In this document: positions 37,868 through 47,613 of the stretch, piece by piece
Layout: each line of letters opens with the position of its first letter
Position numbering within the stretch: the stretch's first letter is position 1
Assembly (NCBI RefSeq): GCF_030388245.1
Contig: NZ_CP098361.1
Location: 1,177,001 to 1,241,000, forward strand
DNA length: 64,000 nucleotides
Source of the DNA: Paracoccus sp. TOH
GTDB taxonomy: Bacteria > Pseudomonadota > Alphaproteobacteria > Rhodobacterales > Rhodobacteraceae
Direction: 5' to 3'
Notes under the pieces: generated by a model
Told to the model about the DNA's origin: nothing
Databases searched by the model: none
Seen by the model: the letters and a program-made list of their open reading frames with translations, nothing else
Translations under genes and position numbers: made by a program

Positions 37868-38770
37868 GTGCGTGTTCCCGTCATCCCTTTGTTCGCGGGA
37901 AATCCGTCTCATCCCTTCGTCCCGCTCGGGCGCAGGACGGCCGGCGCGCGCAGCGAAGGTCAGGGGCGGCCCCCGGCCGGCGCTTGCGCCTTGCCCTTGA
38001 CCGCAGCGAGGACGCTGGCAGGCTGGAGCCATTGCGGAGACAGGGCGGCATGGCGTTTTGCCGTCCTGTTGCTCGCCGTGGCGCTTTCCGTCTGCGCCGG
38101 ATCGAGCGTCGCGGTCGCGCAATCCGCGCCGGTCGAGCGCCCGGCAGCCGCCCATCCCTATGCGGCCCACATAGCCGAGGCGTCGCAACGGTTCGGCATC
38201 CCGGAGCATTGGATTGTCGCCGTGTTGCGCGCCGAAAGCGCGGGCGACGTGCGCGCGGTTTCGTCGGCCGGGGCGATGGGATTGATGCAGGTGATGCCCG
38301 ACACCTGGGCGGGCCTGCGCGTCCGCCATGGCCTTGGGCGCGATCCCTACGACCCGCGCGACAACATCATGGCAGGCACGGCTTACCTGCGCGAGATGTT
38401 CGACCGCTACGGCAATGTCGGCGCGATGCTCGCGGCCTACAATGCCGGTCCCGGCCGCTACGACGAACACCGCGCGACGGGCCGACCGCTTCCCGCCGAG
38501 ACACGCGCCTATGTCGCCGCGCTCGCCCCGATCCTTGGCGGCGCGGCTCCATCGGATGCGCCGTCCCTGCAACCGGCACCGCCGCCCGATTGGCGCGAAG
38601 CCCCGTTGTTCGTCATGCGCCCGGACGGCAGCCGGGCGACCGTCACGCCGCTGACCGGGGCGCAATCAGGTGACGGCCGCGCTGCCGTTCCGGCGCGCGA
38701 TCCCGTCGCTACGCAGCCGCAGGACGGCAGTATTTTCGTGGCGACCGCGAGCGACGGAGGAACGCCATGA
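37868..38770 (+). CDS. VirB1/TrbN-like lytic transglycosylase (start uncertain)
   Basis: A 300-residue periplasmic muramidase that opens the cell wall for the T4SS. The SLT core is HIAEASQRFGIPEHWIVAVL followed by RAESAGD (catalytic Glu) and AMGLMQVMPDTWAGLR, then NIMAGTAYLREMFDRYGN and MLAAYNAGPGRY. A signal-like helix (FAVLLLAVALSVCAGSSVAVA) sits at residues about 64-84. The first 60 residues are Arg/Gly-rich and unlikely to be translated, yet no better ATG is in frame; GTG at 37868 is the best available start. Confidence 0.8.
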   Translation: MRVPVIPLFAGNPSHPFVPLGRRTAGARSEGQGRPPAGACALPLTAARTLAGWSHCGDRAAWRFAVLLLAVALSVCAGSSVAVAQSAPVERPAAAHPYAAHIAEASQRFGIPEHWIVAVLRAESAGDVRAVSSAGAMGLMQVMPDTWAGLRVRHGLGRDPYDPRDNIMAGTAYLREMFDRYGNVGAMLAAYNAGPGRYDEHRATGRPLPAETRAYVAALAPILGGAAPSDAPSLQPAPPPDWREAPLFVMRPDGSRATVTPLTGAQSGDGRAAVPARDPVATQPQDGSIFVATASDGGTP

Positions 38771-39083
38771 TGGCGGCGTTCCCGCGCTCGGCGGCGCAGG
38801 CTTCGTCATCCAGTCGGGCGGGTTTGCGTCCGGCTGGATTCGGGGTCGGAAAGGCAGAAAGGGCCGAAAGAAAGGAGGGCAAGATTAAAGAAGACGGCAC
38901 CATGTCGGGCCGCTTCCTGAAATTGTTGTTGTCTGCACACTGGTTAGGGGAGCCGCGAGCGGCACCACGATTTTTGACCCCGCGTGCCGCGATTTCGCGC
39001 AAAGCCTTGGCTTTGCAGGGTTTCGAGCGGCACCATAGGCGCAGATCGGCAGTTTTTCGGCGGTTTGGGCTGGAGTCGCGCCC
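38771..39083 (+). other. Candidate oriT region before the relaxase
   Basis: Three hundred bases without a convincing gene. GCAAAGCC-TT-GGCTTTGC (38999-39016) is a perfect inverted repeat, flanked by a direct repeat CGAGCGGCACCA (38956-38967 and 39024-39035). Location directly upstream of a MOB relaxase fits an oriT. A 106-codon frame from 38767 crosses it but has no conserved look. Confidence 0.5.
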
Positions 39084-41138
39084 TTGAGCGCCGACGACGA
39101 AAACCACTTCCGCCCGAAGCCCGGCCGCATCCGATCCGTCACGCCGAAGGCTGGCAAGACCAAGAGCTTTTTCACGCAGGTCAAGAAGATCACCCGGCAG
39201 CATCAGGCGGCAGCCGCCCGCGATCCTTCCATGCCGTCATCCGCCCGCCCGTCATCGCCGGGCCGTTCCCGTGCCGTGGTCGCCAGCGGCAAGGGCGTGA
39301 AGCGCGGCCGGGGCGCGAGCTTCGTGCGCGCCCGCAATATCTCCGGCCATTGGCATCATCGCCAGCCCGGCAGCCGCCGCGTCATCGTCAAGCAGCGCAG
39401 CGTGAGGGCCGCATGGAAGGGCGGCCGTGCCCGCGCACATCTGCGCTATGTCCAGCGTGACGGAACCTCGCGCGACGGCGAGCGCGGCCGGCTCTATTCG
39501 GCGACCGAGGATCGCGCCGATGGCGACGCCTTCCTTGATCGCGGCAAGGACGACCGCCACCAATTTCGCTTCATCGTCTCGCCCGAGGACAACGCGGAGC
39601 TGTCGGACCTGACCGCCTACACCCGCGATTTCATGAAACAGGTGGAAGCCGACCTCGGCACGAAACTCGATTGGGTCGCCGTCAACCACTACAACACCGG
39701 CCACCCGCATGTGCATATCATCGTCAACGGCCGCGACGATATGGGCGGGGATCTAGTCATCAACGGCGACTATCTTTCCGCTGGCCTGCGCGAGCGCGCC
39801 AGCGAGCTTGCCAGTCTGGAACTCGGCCCCGTGACCGAGATCGAGCAGGCCCGCAAACTATCGGCCGAAATCGACCGGGACCGTTTCACCCGGATCGACG
39901 AGGCGATGGCCGGGGAGGCCGATGATCGTTTCCTCGACCTGCGCCATGAGCCGGTCGCACCGCGTCGCCAGTTCGAGCGAACATTGCGCCTGCGTCGCTT
40001 GAGCAAGCTCGAAAAGATGGGGCTGGCGACCGAACACGCGCCCGGCGTTTGGGAGTTGAGCAAGGACATGGAACCGGCCCTGCGCGAGCTAGGCGAGCGT
40101 GGCGACATTATCCGCACCATGCAGAAGGCGCTCGGCCCGCAGGGCGGCGAGCGCGATCCCATGAGCTTCCAAATCCATGACGGTGCGCCCGAGACGCCTA
40201 TCGTCGGTCGCGTCGTGGACAAGCATCTGTCCGACGAGCTTGGGGAGAACCTGACCGTTGTGGTGGACGGGATCGACGGCCGCACCCATCACATCGCCGG
40301 CATCGCGCCCGAGCGGCTGGAGGATGCCCGCATCGGCAGCGTCGTCCAGATCGGCCCGGCCGAGGTGACGGCCCGACCATCCGACCGCAGTATTGTGGCC
40401 ATCGCCGAGAGCGGCATCTATCGTCCGAGCCGTCATCTGGAGCAGGCGAAGTTCGAGGGCCGCGTTCCGGGCGGCGATTATGAGGGCTATCTCGATGCCC
40501 ATGTCCGCCGGCTGGAGGCGTTGCGCCGCGCCGGCATCGTCGAGCGGATCGACGCCGATCAATGGCGCATTCCCGAAGATTGCGAGAGCCGCGCCGCCGC
40601 CTACGACGCTGGCCGCGACCGGCAGGCCAGCGTTCGCGTCCTGTCGCCCGTCAATCTGGACCGGCAGATAGGTTCGGACGGCGCAACCTGGCTGGACCGG
40701 CGATTGGTTCACGACGAGACGGCCGACCTTGCGCCAACCGGCTTTGGGCAACAGGTCCGCGAAGCCATGGACCAGCGCCGCGAACATCACATCGAGCAGG
40801 GCGACGCCACCCAAGCGCGCGACGGTCGCATCTTCTACCGCAGCAACCTTCTCGCCACGCTGCGCGAGCGGGAAGTTGCCGGCGCCGGCGCGGAGATGGC
40901 CGAGGGCAAGGCGCTATCGTTCCGCGCCGCCAAGGATGGCGAGAGCATCAGCGGCAAGTTCACCGGGACTGTCCAGCTAACGAGCGGCAAGTTCGCCATC
41001 GTGGAAAAGAGCCACGAGTTCACCCTTGTCCCGTGGCGGCCAGTCATCGACCGTCAGCTCGGCCGCGAAGTTATGGGCGTCGTGCAGGGCGGTTCGGTAT
41101 CGTGGCAACTCGGGCGATCACGCGGTTTGTCGATCTGA
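39084..41138 (+). CDS. Relaxase (VirD2-like, DUF3363 family)
   Basis: A 684-residue nickase that cuts oriT and pilots the strand through the channel. The HUH metal-binding motif reads NHYNTGHPHVHIIVNG (His207, 209, 211); the N-terminus has RHQFRFIVSPEDNAEL before it. The C-terminal two-thirds is the DUF3363 part, ending in SHEFTLVPWRPVIDRQLGRE. The TTG at 39084 is chosen because the family starts close to this point (MSADDENHFRPKPGRIR). The gene is complete and not coupled to its neighbours. Confidence 0.9.
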   Translation: MSADDENHFRPKPGRIRSVTPKAGKTKSFFTQVKKITRQHQAAAARDPSMPSSARPSSPGRSRAVVASGKGVKRGRGASFVRARNISGHWHHRQPGSRRVIVKQRSVRAAWKGGRARAHLRYVQRDGTSRDGERGRLYSATEDRADGDAFLDRGKDDRHQFRFIVSPEDNAELSDLTAYTRDFMKQVEADLGTKLDWVAVNHYNTGHPHVHIIVNGRDDMGGDLVINGDYLSAGLRERASELASLELGPVTEIEQARKLSAEIDRDRFTRIDEAMAGEADDRFLDLRHEPVAPRRQFERTLRLRRLSKLEKMGLATEHAPGVWELSKDMEPALRELGERGDIIRTMQKALGPQGGERDPMSFQIHDGAPETPIVGRVVDKHLSDELGENLTVVVDGIDGRTHHIAGIAPERLEDARIGSVVQIGPAEVTARPSDRSIVAIAESGIYRPSRHLEQAKFEGRVPGGDYEGYLDAHVRRLEALRRAGIVERIDADQWRIPEDCESRAAAYDAGRDRQASVRVLSPVNLDRQIGSDGATWLDRRLVHDETADLAPTGFGQQVREAMDQRREHHIEQGDATQARDGRIFYRSNLLATLREREVAGAGAEMAEGKALSFRAAKDGESISGKFTGTVQLTSGKFAIVEKSHEFTLVPWRPVIDRQLGREVMGVVQGGSVSWQLGRSRGLSI

Positions 41139-41163
41139 TGGAAACGGGCATGGTTCCCGGCCG

Positions 41164-42042
41164 CTACACGGAGACGAGGCTGATTTGCTTGTTGCTGTTC
41201 CTGCGATGCTCACTGAACGCGGCCGTGATCGCGCGCAATGTTTCGCGCGTCTTGGGGTCGGTCAGAGATGAGTGCAGAACGATGGACAGTGACGGAATTG
41301 GCGGCAGGTCGAGCATCTGACTGACCTCGATCATGTCGGGAGTCGCCAACCGACAGGGGAACGCAGCGACCGCAAGACCGGCGGACAATGCCGCAGTCAC
41401 CGCCGAGGTGCCGCCAACGAATACTTCGTTCCACTGGATTGCAGCCGCATCCAGCAAGCGCGTCGCCACTTCCCGAACCGTGCAGCACGAAGGATGACTT
41501 GCGATCCGCAATGGCTCGCCGGCGTGATGCTCGAAATCCGATGACGCAAACCAGCCGAAATGCTCGGGGCCAAGCACTTCCCCGTCCCGCCGGTCGTCGT
41601 CGCTTCGCACGATCACAGCATCCAGCGTTCCGTCCTCATAGGCATCCAGAAGGGCGCGCGAATTATCAACCAGGACCTCGACCGTCAGGCAGGGATCGAG
41701 CGATTTGAGCTTTGCAAGCAAGGTCGGAACTTCCGGCCCCATGATGTGCGCGGCGATCCCCAGCCGGAAGCGGCGCCTTTCCCCCGCGAGCGCCGCAAGC
41801 GCACGTTCATGGGCTGCAAGGAACTCCCGTGCGGGCGGCAGGAAGGTTTCGCCCTGCGCAGATAGACGCACCTGCCTTGGAGTGCGTTCGATCAGCTTTT
41901 TGCCGAGGCGATCTTCGAGCCGCTTCAACTTCACGCTGACCGCACCCTGCGTCGAGCCAATGGCCTCGGCGGCGCGGGTGAAGCTCTGAAGGTCGGCGAT
42001 CATCACGAAGGCCCGGACGGCATCAACCTCAAGCACACTCAT
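41164..42042 (-). CDS. LysR-family regulator (cargo)
   Basis: A 292-residue LTTR. The winged HTH occupies residues 1-65 (AFVMIADLQSFTRAAEAIGS, TQGAVSVKLKRLEDRLGKKL). A co-inducer domain follows with LGIAAHIMGPEVPTLLAKLK. It is divergent from the MFS gene; the 173-base gap holds the control region, so it probably regulates that exporter. It marks the start of the cargo block inserted between relaxase and traG. Confidence 0.9.
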   Translation of the reverse strand: MSVLEVDAVRAFVMIADLQSFTRAAEAIGSTQGAVSVKLKRLEDRLGKKLIERTPRQVRLSAQGETFLPPAREFLAAHERALAALAGERRRFRLGIAAHIMGPEVPTLLAKLKSLDPCLTVEVLVDNSRALLDAYEDGTLDAVIVRSDDDRRDGEVLGPEHFGWFASSDFEHHAGEPLRIASHPSCCTVREVATRLLDAAAIQWNEVFVGGTSAVTAALSAGLAVAAFPCRLATPDMIEVSQMLDLPPIPSLSIVLHSSLTDPKTRETLRAITAAFSEHRRNSNKQISLVSV

Positions 42043-42215
42043 CTATCTATCCATTTTTGTTGTCACTGAAATGGCCTGTCATACGATTGTCAAATGAGCA
42101 TATTGGCGGCATTTCTGCAAGCCAACCGTATCGTCGCGCGCAGGGTGAGCCGAGTAACGCATATCGCCGTAGGTGATGAGCCGCCTTGTGCTGCGAGCAA
42201 CAGCAAGGCCAAGAT

Positions 42216-43739
42216 ATGAATCCTGCACCATCATCCAAGAACAGCTTTGCGCTTGTCGCCGTATGTCTTTCGGCGCTCATGCTCGGGCTGGAAATAACCA
42301 GTATCCCGTCGATCCTGCCGGCGCTGGAAAGCGTCCTCCCGGCCGATTTCCGGCAACTGCAATGGATCATGAACGCCTACACCATCGCCATGTGCGCGGT
42401 GTTGATGGCAATGGGCGCCTTGGGGGATCGGTTCGGCCGCAAGCGCATCTTCATGTCGGGCGTCGTGGTCTTCGGGATCGCGTCCCTTATCTGCGGGCTG
42501 GCGACCAGCGCGCCGCTTCTGATCGCGGCGCGCTTTCTACAGGGACTCAGCGCCGCCGCCATGCTCGCCTGTCAGGTCGCGGTCCTGTCGCACCAGTTCA
42601 GGGATGGCGCGGAGCGCGGCAAGGCGTTCGGCTGGTGGGGCATCATCTTCGGGATCGGCCTTGGCTTCGGCCCGATAGTTGGTGGCGGGATTATCACGCT
42701 GGCAAGCTGGGAATGGGTGTTCCTGATCCACGTCGCAATCGCGGCAGCCACGGTGCTGTTTGCTCAAAAGGGCGTCGAGGAATCTTCCGATCCCCAAGCC
42801 ACCCGGATCGACCTCGCCGGCATGGTCACGCTGTCGATTGCGGTGTTCGGAATCGTTTATCTGATTACGCAGGGACAGGAATTGGGACTGGCGAGTCCGG
42901 CGGCGCTGGCGATCCTCGCAGTCAGCATCGCCAGTTTCGTGCTGTTCGTCGTCGTCGAGAATCGCACTGCACGACCGATGTTCGACTTCACCGCCTTCCG
43001 CATTCGCAGGTTTTCGGGCGCGTTGCTCGGCTCCAGCGGCATGAATTTCAGCTTTTGGCCCTTCGTGATCTATCTGCCGATCTATCTGCAAGCAGTGCTG
43101 GGCTATGACGCCATCGCGGCGGGCCTGACCGTGCTCGCCTATACCGTGCCGACGATCCTGGTCCCGCCGCTTGCGGAACGGTTGCTTCTGAGCCGTGGTC
43201 CTGGCTTGGTCATTCCCCTTGGCCTCTTCACCATCGGCGCGGGCTTCGGCCTTCTCCATATCGTCGCGTCAAGCGAACATGCGAACTGGATGACGCTGCT
43301 CCCCGGCTGCATCCTCGCGGGGATCGGCCTCGGCCTCACAAACACGCCCGTCACCAACACGGCGACCGCCGCCGTGCCGCCCGAACGGGCCGGCATGGCG
43401 TCCGGCATGGATATGAGCGCGCGGTTCATTTCGCTGGCGGTCAATATCGCGATCATGGGCCTTATCCTCTTGAGCGGCGTCTATGCCTATCTCGCTCAAG
43501 GCCTCCCGCAACCCCCGGCCGAAGCCACGCTCCGGGCGCTGGCAGATGCCGTGTCAGCGGGCAATCTCGCTGCCGCCGAAAGCCACGGGTTCCCCATCAC
43601 CGCCGCGCGCGCTGCGCTGGCGCAGGGCATCGGCTGGGTCACGCTCTACGGCGCAGTCTCGGCATGGACCCTCGCGCTGATGAGCTTCCTTGTCTTCGGA
43701 GGGAAGAAGTCGATGCGGGCGGAAGCCTTACCGCGCTGA
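42216..43739 (+). CDS. MFS drug-type exporter (DHA2, 14 TM)
   Basis: A 507-residue inner-membrane proton antiporter of the EmrB/QacA branch. About 14 hydrophobic segments; motif A reads GALGDRFGRKRIFM and motif B region LIAARFLQGLSAAAMLA, and the antiporter motif C is in GIGLGFGPIVGGGI. The substrate is unknown, probably a hydrophobic toxic compound or the product of the adjacent reductase. The start at 42216 lacks a strong ribosome site but fits the family; the frame runs a few codons upstream. It is divergent from the LysR gene at 41164. Confidence 0.9.
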   Translation: MNPAPSSKNSFALVAVCLSALMLGLEITSIPSILPALESVLPADFRQLQWIMNAYTIAMCAVLMAMGALGDRFGRKRIFMSGVVVFGIASLICGLATSAPLLIAARFLQGLSAAAMLACQVAVLSHQFRDGAERGKAFGWWGIIFGIGLGFGPIVGGGIITLASWEWVFLIHVAIAAATVLFAQKGVEESSDPQATRIDLAGMVTLSIAVFGIVYLITQGQELGLASPAALAILAVSIASFVLFVVVENRTARPMFDFTAFRIRRFSGALLGSSGMNFSFWPFVIYLPIYLQAVLGYDAIAAGLTVLAYTVPTILVPPLAERLLLSRGPGLVIPLGLFTIGAGFGLLHIVASSEHANWMTLLPGCILAGIGLGLTNTPVTNTATAAVPPERAGMASGMDMSARFISLAVNIAIMGLILLSGVYAYLAQGLPQPPAEATLRALADAVSAGNLAAAESHGFPITAARAALAQGIGWVTLYGAVSAWTLALMSFLVFGGKKSMRAEALPR

Positions 43740-43775
43740 ACTCATATAAACGCCAGAAGCGCGGAAGGAACACAG

Positions 43776-44450
43776 ATGAAAATCGGGATTATTGGCGCGG
43801 GGCGAATGGCGCAGGCAGTTGGATTGCTGGCAACGAGGGCCGGTCATCAGATCATGTTGAGCAATTCCAGAGGACCGGAAACGATCCGGCACATCGGCCA
43901 GCAGATCGGTTGTGAGGTCGGGACCGTGGATGACGTTGCCGCGTTCGGTGAAATGATCGTCGCGGCCATCCATCTGCAAATGTCGCCGGCCATTCCGGCG
44001 ACGCCACTGGCAGGAAAGATAGTGCTGAACCCGCAGAACTACTTTCCACATTTCGGGCCGGTGCCGGAGCTGGACAGCGGCGAGCTTACGACCGCCGAGG
44101 TACTGGCAAGGCTCCTTCCGGGTTCCAAGGTGGTGAAAGCCCTCAACTCCATTCTGGTGGAGGACGTAGTTCCTGATGCTCGCCCGACCGGCGCGAAGGA
44201 TCGGCGCGCGCTTCCTATGGCCGGAGACGATGCCGACGCAAAAGCGGCCGTCGCCACATTCCTCGATCAGATCGGCTACGATTCAGTCGATGCGGGAGGC
44301 TTGGCCGATGGATGGCGCTTCGAGCGCCGCAGAGCGGTCTATTGTATTCCGCTGGACAGGATCATGCTTGAGGAACGGTTGGCGGCAACCACCCGCGACA
44401 GCTTCGTGCCAGATGGCAACTGGCGATTCGATCACGGCATCCGCGCCTAG
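43776..44450 (+). CDS. NADPH-dependent F420 reductase-like oxidoreductase
   Basis: A 224-residue Rossmann protein with MKIGIIGAGRMAQAVGLLAT (GxGxxA NADP loop) and ILSNSRGPETI-type specificity region, similar to the FNO/NADP oxidoreductase domain. F420 itself is absent from most Proteobacteria, so the real partner is probably another hydride acceptor. AAGGAACACAG lies before the ATG. It is downstream of the MFS gene (36 bases) and may modify a compound that the exporter removes. Confidence 0.8.
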   Translation: MKIGIIGAGRMAQAVGLLATRAGHQIMLSNSRGPETIRHIGQQIGCEVGTVDDVAAFGEMIVAAIHLQMSPAIPATPLAGKIVLNPQNYFPHFGPVPELDSGELTTAEVLARLLPGSKVVKALNSILVEDVVPDARPTGAKDRRALPMAGDDADAKAAVATFLDQIGYDSVDAGGLADGWRFERRRAVYCIPLDRIMLEERLAATTRDSFVPDGNWRFDHGIRA

Positions 44451-44468
44451 TGGAGCGGAGGGTGAGCG

Positions 44469-45470
44469 ATGCGGCGGCGGCAACCAGTATCCATGATTGA
44501 TCGTCAATCTGGTATGCTGACCTCTCTAGGGTCGCGCATCCCTATGACATCGCTGATCCAGACGCTTGCCGTCGCCGAATATCTGAACTTCCGCCACGCC
44601 GCTAATGCGCTCGGCGTGGCGCAATCCAGCGTCAGCGCCCGCGTGAAGACGCTGGAAGAAGACCTCGGCATCCTCCTGTTCGAGCGCCATGCGCGCGGCG
44701 TCCGGTTGACCGAAGCCGGACGCCAATTCATCGAGCGGATAGCGGCAGGCATCGACCAACTCGACCATGCGGTGAAGACCGCAGGCATGGCCGCATCAGG
44801 GGAATGTGGTCGCCTGCGCATCGGCGTCCATGCCCTGATCCCGTGCAGCTTCCTTGCAGACCTGCTTGCCGGATACCGGGAAGACCATCCCGGCATCGAC
44901 ATCGAGATTACCGAAGGCACGGCCCGCGATACCGTCACACAGCTTCGCGCCGACCGTTTGGACGTGGTGTTCGTAGCAGGAAGCCCCGAACTGCCCGACT
45001 GCCATTCCCGGCGTATATGGGCCGAACCACTGGTCGCGGCGCTACCGGATCGGCACCGGCTGGCCGACCAGCTTGCCGTCACCTGGGCCGACCTCGCAGG
45101 GGAGACGTTCCTTGTCCGATCCGGCGGCACCGGCCCGCAGGCTTACGACCATATCGTTCTGCGCCTTGCCGGACGCTGGCCCACATCCTCGATACAACGC
45201 TTCGATGTTGAGCGCAGCACCTTGCTATCCATGGTCGGACAGGGGTTCGGCATCACCATCGCCGGGGCGGCCACGACGCTGCTTCCAACGTCCGGTGTGG
45301 TCTTCCTGCCATTCGCCGACGAGCCGGAGCCGGTTCCGTTCTCGGCCGTCTGGTCGCCCTACAATCGCAGCGCCGCGCTTCATAACTTGCTCACGCTTGC
45401 AAGCGACATGGGGCGGCCGGGTTCGGGCGGACTGATTTCCCCAGCGATTCGCCCCGGCCACTCCGCATAG
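44469..45470 (+). CDS. LysR-family regulator (second, cargo)
   Basis: A 333-residue LTTR. The HTH core is TLAVAEYLNFRHAANALGVA and SSVSARVKTLEEDLGILLFE. A PBP2-type ligand domain follows (GRLRIGVHALIPCSFLADLL). The start at 44469 has GGAGGGTGAGCG in front; it adds 25 residues before the HTH, and an ATG at 44544 would give a standard length of 308. It is the last gene of the cargo block. It is only distantly like the LTTR at 41164, so the two are not a simple duplication. Confidence 0.88.
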   Translation: MRRRQPVSMIDRQSGMLTSLGSRIPMTSLIQTLAVAEYLNFRHAANALGVAQSSVSARVKTLEEDLGILLFERHARGVRLTEAGRQFIERIAAGIDQLDHAVKTAGMAASGECGRLRIGVHALIPCSFLADLLAGYREDHPGIDIEITEGTARDTVTQLRADRLDVVFVAGSPELPDCHSRRIWAEPLVAALPDRHRLADQLAVTWADLAGETFLVRSGGTGPQAYDHIVLRLAGRWPTSSIQRFDVERSTLLSMVGQGFGITIAGAATTLLPTSGVVFLPFADEPEPVPFSAVWSPYNRSAALHNLLTLASDMGRPGSGGLISPAIRPGHSA

Positions 45471-45617
45471 ACGCCAGCGCAGGCGGCCGCGCTGCCACGA
45501 CCGTCCTATTTACCGCCGCCCGTATCCGGCAGCCCTCCCGCATCCTCGCTCCTATTGCCTGCCCGGTTTTTGCTTACTCTCTGATCGGCTCCGTCCCTTT
45601 TGCAGACTGGAGCCTGG

Positions 45618-47603
45618 ATGCGTGGTGGCCGAATCTTATGGGGCCAGATCGCGGTGGTTTTCACCATCGTTCTGGTGATGACCTGGGCGGCGACGCAATG
45701 GGTTGCCTTCCGCCTCGGCTTCCAGCCCCAGCTCGGCAATCCATGGTTCGAGCTGGCGGGCCTGCCGATCTACTATCCCCCGGCTTTCTTCTGGTGGTGG
45801 TTTTCGTTCGACGCCTACGCGCCGGCGATCTTCGTGGAGGGCGGCATCATCGCCGTGTCGGGCGGCTTCCTCGCCATCGCCGCCGCCATCCTCATGTCGA
45901 TCATCCGGGCGCGGGAGGCGCGCAACGTCGCCACCTATGGTTCGGCGCGATGGGCCGAGGACAAGGAAATCCGCGCCGCCGGATTGCTCGGTCCCGATGG
46001 CGTCGTGCTTGGCCGGCATCCCCAGGACTATCTGCGCCATGACGGCCCCGAGCATGTCCTATGTTTCGCCCCGACGCGTAGCGGCAAGGGCGTCGGGCTA
46101 GTGGTGCCGACTCTGCTGACATGGCCGGGAAGCTGCATTGTCCATGACATCAAAGGGGAGAACTGGACCCTCACGGCGGGCTTCCGGGCGAAGCACGGCC
46201 GCGTCCTGCTGTTCGATCCGACCAACGCCAGATCGTCCGCCTACAACCCATTGCTTGAAGTTCGGCAAGGCGAGTGGGAGGTCAGGGATGTTCAAAATAT
46301 CGCGGATATTCTGGTCGATCCCGAAGGCAGCCTCGACAAGCGCAACCATTGGGAAAAGACCAGCCACAGCCTGCTTGTGGGCGCGATCCTGCATGTCCTC
46401 TACGCGGAGAAAGACAAGACGCTCGCAGGCGTCGCCAATTTCCTGTCCGATCCCCGCCGCCCGGTCGAGGCGACCTTGCGCGCGATGATGGAGACGCCGC
46501 ACCTGGGCGAAGCCGGCGTTCACCCCGTCATCGCGTCCTCGGCGCGCGAACTGCTGAACAAGTCCGAGAACGAACGGTCGGGCGTTCTCAGCACGGCAAT
46601 GTCCTATCTGGGGTTATACCGCGATCCCGTGGTGGCGCGGGTGACGGCCCGCTGCGACTGGCGCATTGCCGATCTGGTCGGAAACCGCCAGCCCGTCAGC
46701 CTCTACCTTGTCGTGCCGCCGTCCGACATCAACCGCACCAAGCCCCTCATAAGGTTGATCCTCAACCAGATCGGCAGGCGGTTGACCGAGGACTTGAACA
46801 CGTCCGGCAAGCGCCATCGCCTGCTATTGATGCTGGACGAGTTTCCCGCGCTCGGCAGGCTGGATTTCTTTGAATCCGCGCTCGCCTTCATGGCTGGCTA
46901 CGGAATGAAGTCGTTTCTCATCGCCCAATCGCTCAACCAGATTGAGCGCGCCTATGGGCCGAACAACGCGATCCTCGATAATTGTCATGTCCGCATCGCC
47001 TTCGCCACGAACGACGAGAGGACCGCAAAGAGGATCAGCGAAGCCCTCGGCACCGCAACCGAGATGCGCGATTCCACCAACTACGCCGGGCATAGGCTGG
47101 CCCCGTGGTTGGGGCATCTCATGGTTTCGCGGCAGGAGACGGCGCGACCGCTGCTCACGCCGGGCGAGGTGATGCAGCTTCCGCCATCCGAGGAAATCGT
47201 CATGGTCGCCGGAACGCCGCCGATCCGGGCCATCAAGGCGCGCTATTTCGAGGATGCGCGGTTCATGGAACGCATCCTGACCCCACCCGATCCAGCGGTC
47301 GGTTCCGCCACGAATCCGTCATCGGATGATTGGTCGAGCCGCGTGGTCGCGGCGGCGAGCCATCCCGTAACGGACGCCACCGACAGGACCGAAGGCGATC
47401 CGGCCAATGCGGGCATCCGCCGCGAGCCGGAATTGCCCGAGCATGAGGAAATCGTCGCACCGCCGCCGTCGCCCGCGCAGGAGTTCGACATCCTGGACGA
47501 CGAGCCGGACGTGGACGCGGCCAAGGCCCGCGCCATGCGCCAGCGCATGAGGATGGTCGCGCGGCAGGTCGCCATGAACCCCGATGATGGAATCGAGCTT
47601 TGA
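45618..47603 (+). CDS. traG: Type IV coupling protein TraG (VirD4)
   Basis: A 661-residue ATPase that docks the relaxosome to the T4SS. Three hydrophobic N-terminal segments anchor it. Walker A is FAPTRSGKGVGLVVPTLL, Walker B LLMLDEFPALGRL, and FLIAQSLNQI is the arginine/sensor region. GGAG five bases before the ATG at 45618 favours that start. The C-terminal 100 residues are Pro/Glu-rich and disordered. It overlaps the CopG-like gene region by few bases. Confidence 0.93.
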   Translation: MRGGRILWGQIAVVFTIVLVMTWAATQWVAFRLGFQPQLGNPWFELAGLPIYYPPAFFWWWFSFDAYAPAIFVEGGIIAVSGGFLAIAAAILMSIIRAREARNVATYGSARWAEDKEIRAAGLLGPDGVVLGRHPQDYLRHDGPEHVLCFAPTRSGKGVGLVVPTLLTWPGSCIVHDIKGENWTLTAGFRAKHGRVLLFDPTNARSSAYNPLLEVRQGEWEVRDVQNIADILVDPEGSLDKRNHWEKTSHSLLVGAILHVLYAEKDKTLAGVANFLSDPRRPVEATLRAMMETPHLGEAGVHPVIASSARELLNKSENERSGVLSTAMSYLGLYRDPVVARVTARCDWRIADLVGNRQPVSLYLVVPPSDINRTKPLIRLILNQIGRRLTEDLNTSGKRHRLLLMLDEFPALGRLDFFESALAFMAGYGMKSFLIAQSLNQIERAYGPNNAILDNCHVRIAFATNDERTAKRISEALGTATEMRDSTNYAGHRLAPWLGHLMVSRQETARPLLTPGEVMQLPPSEEIVMVAGTPPIRAIKARYFEDARFMERILTPPDPAVGSATNPSSDDWSSRVVAAASHPVTDATDRTEGDPANAGIRREPELPEHEEIVAPPPSPAQEFDILDDEPDVDAAKARAMRQRMRMVARQVAMNPDDGIEL

Positions 47604-47613
47604 GGACACGCCC

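Noticed and set aside
38767-39087. A 106-codon frame between the lytic transglycosylase and the relaxase
   Set aside because: Its product is Arg/Ala-rich without any recognisable domain, it covers the oriT-like repeats, and the frame is open only because of high GC.
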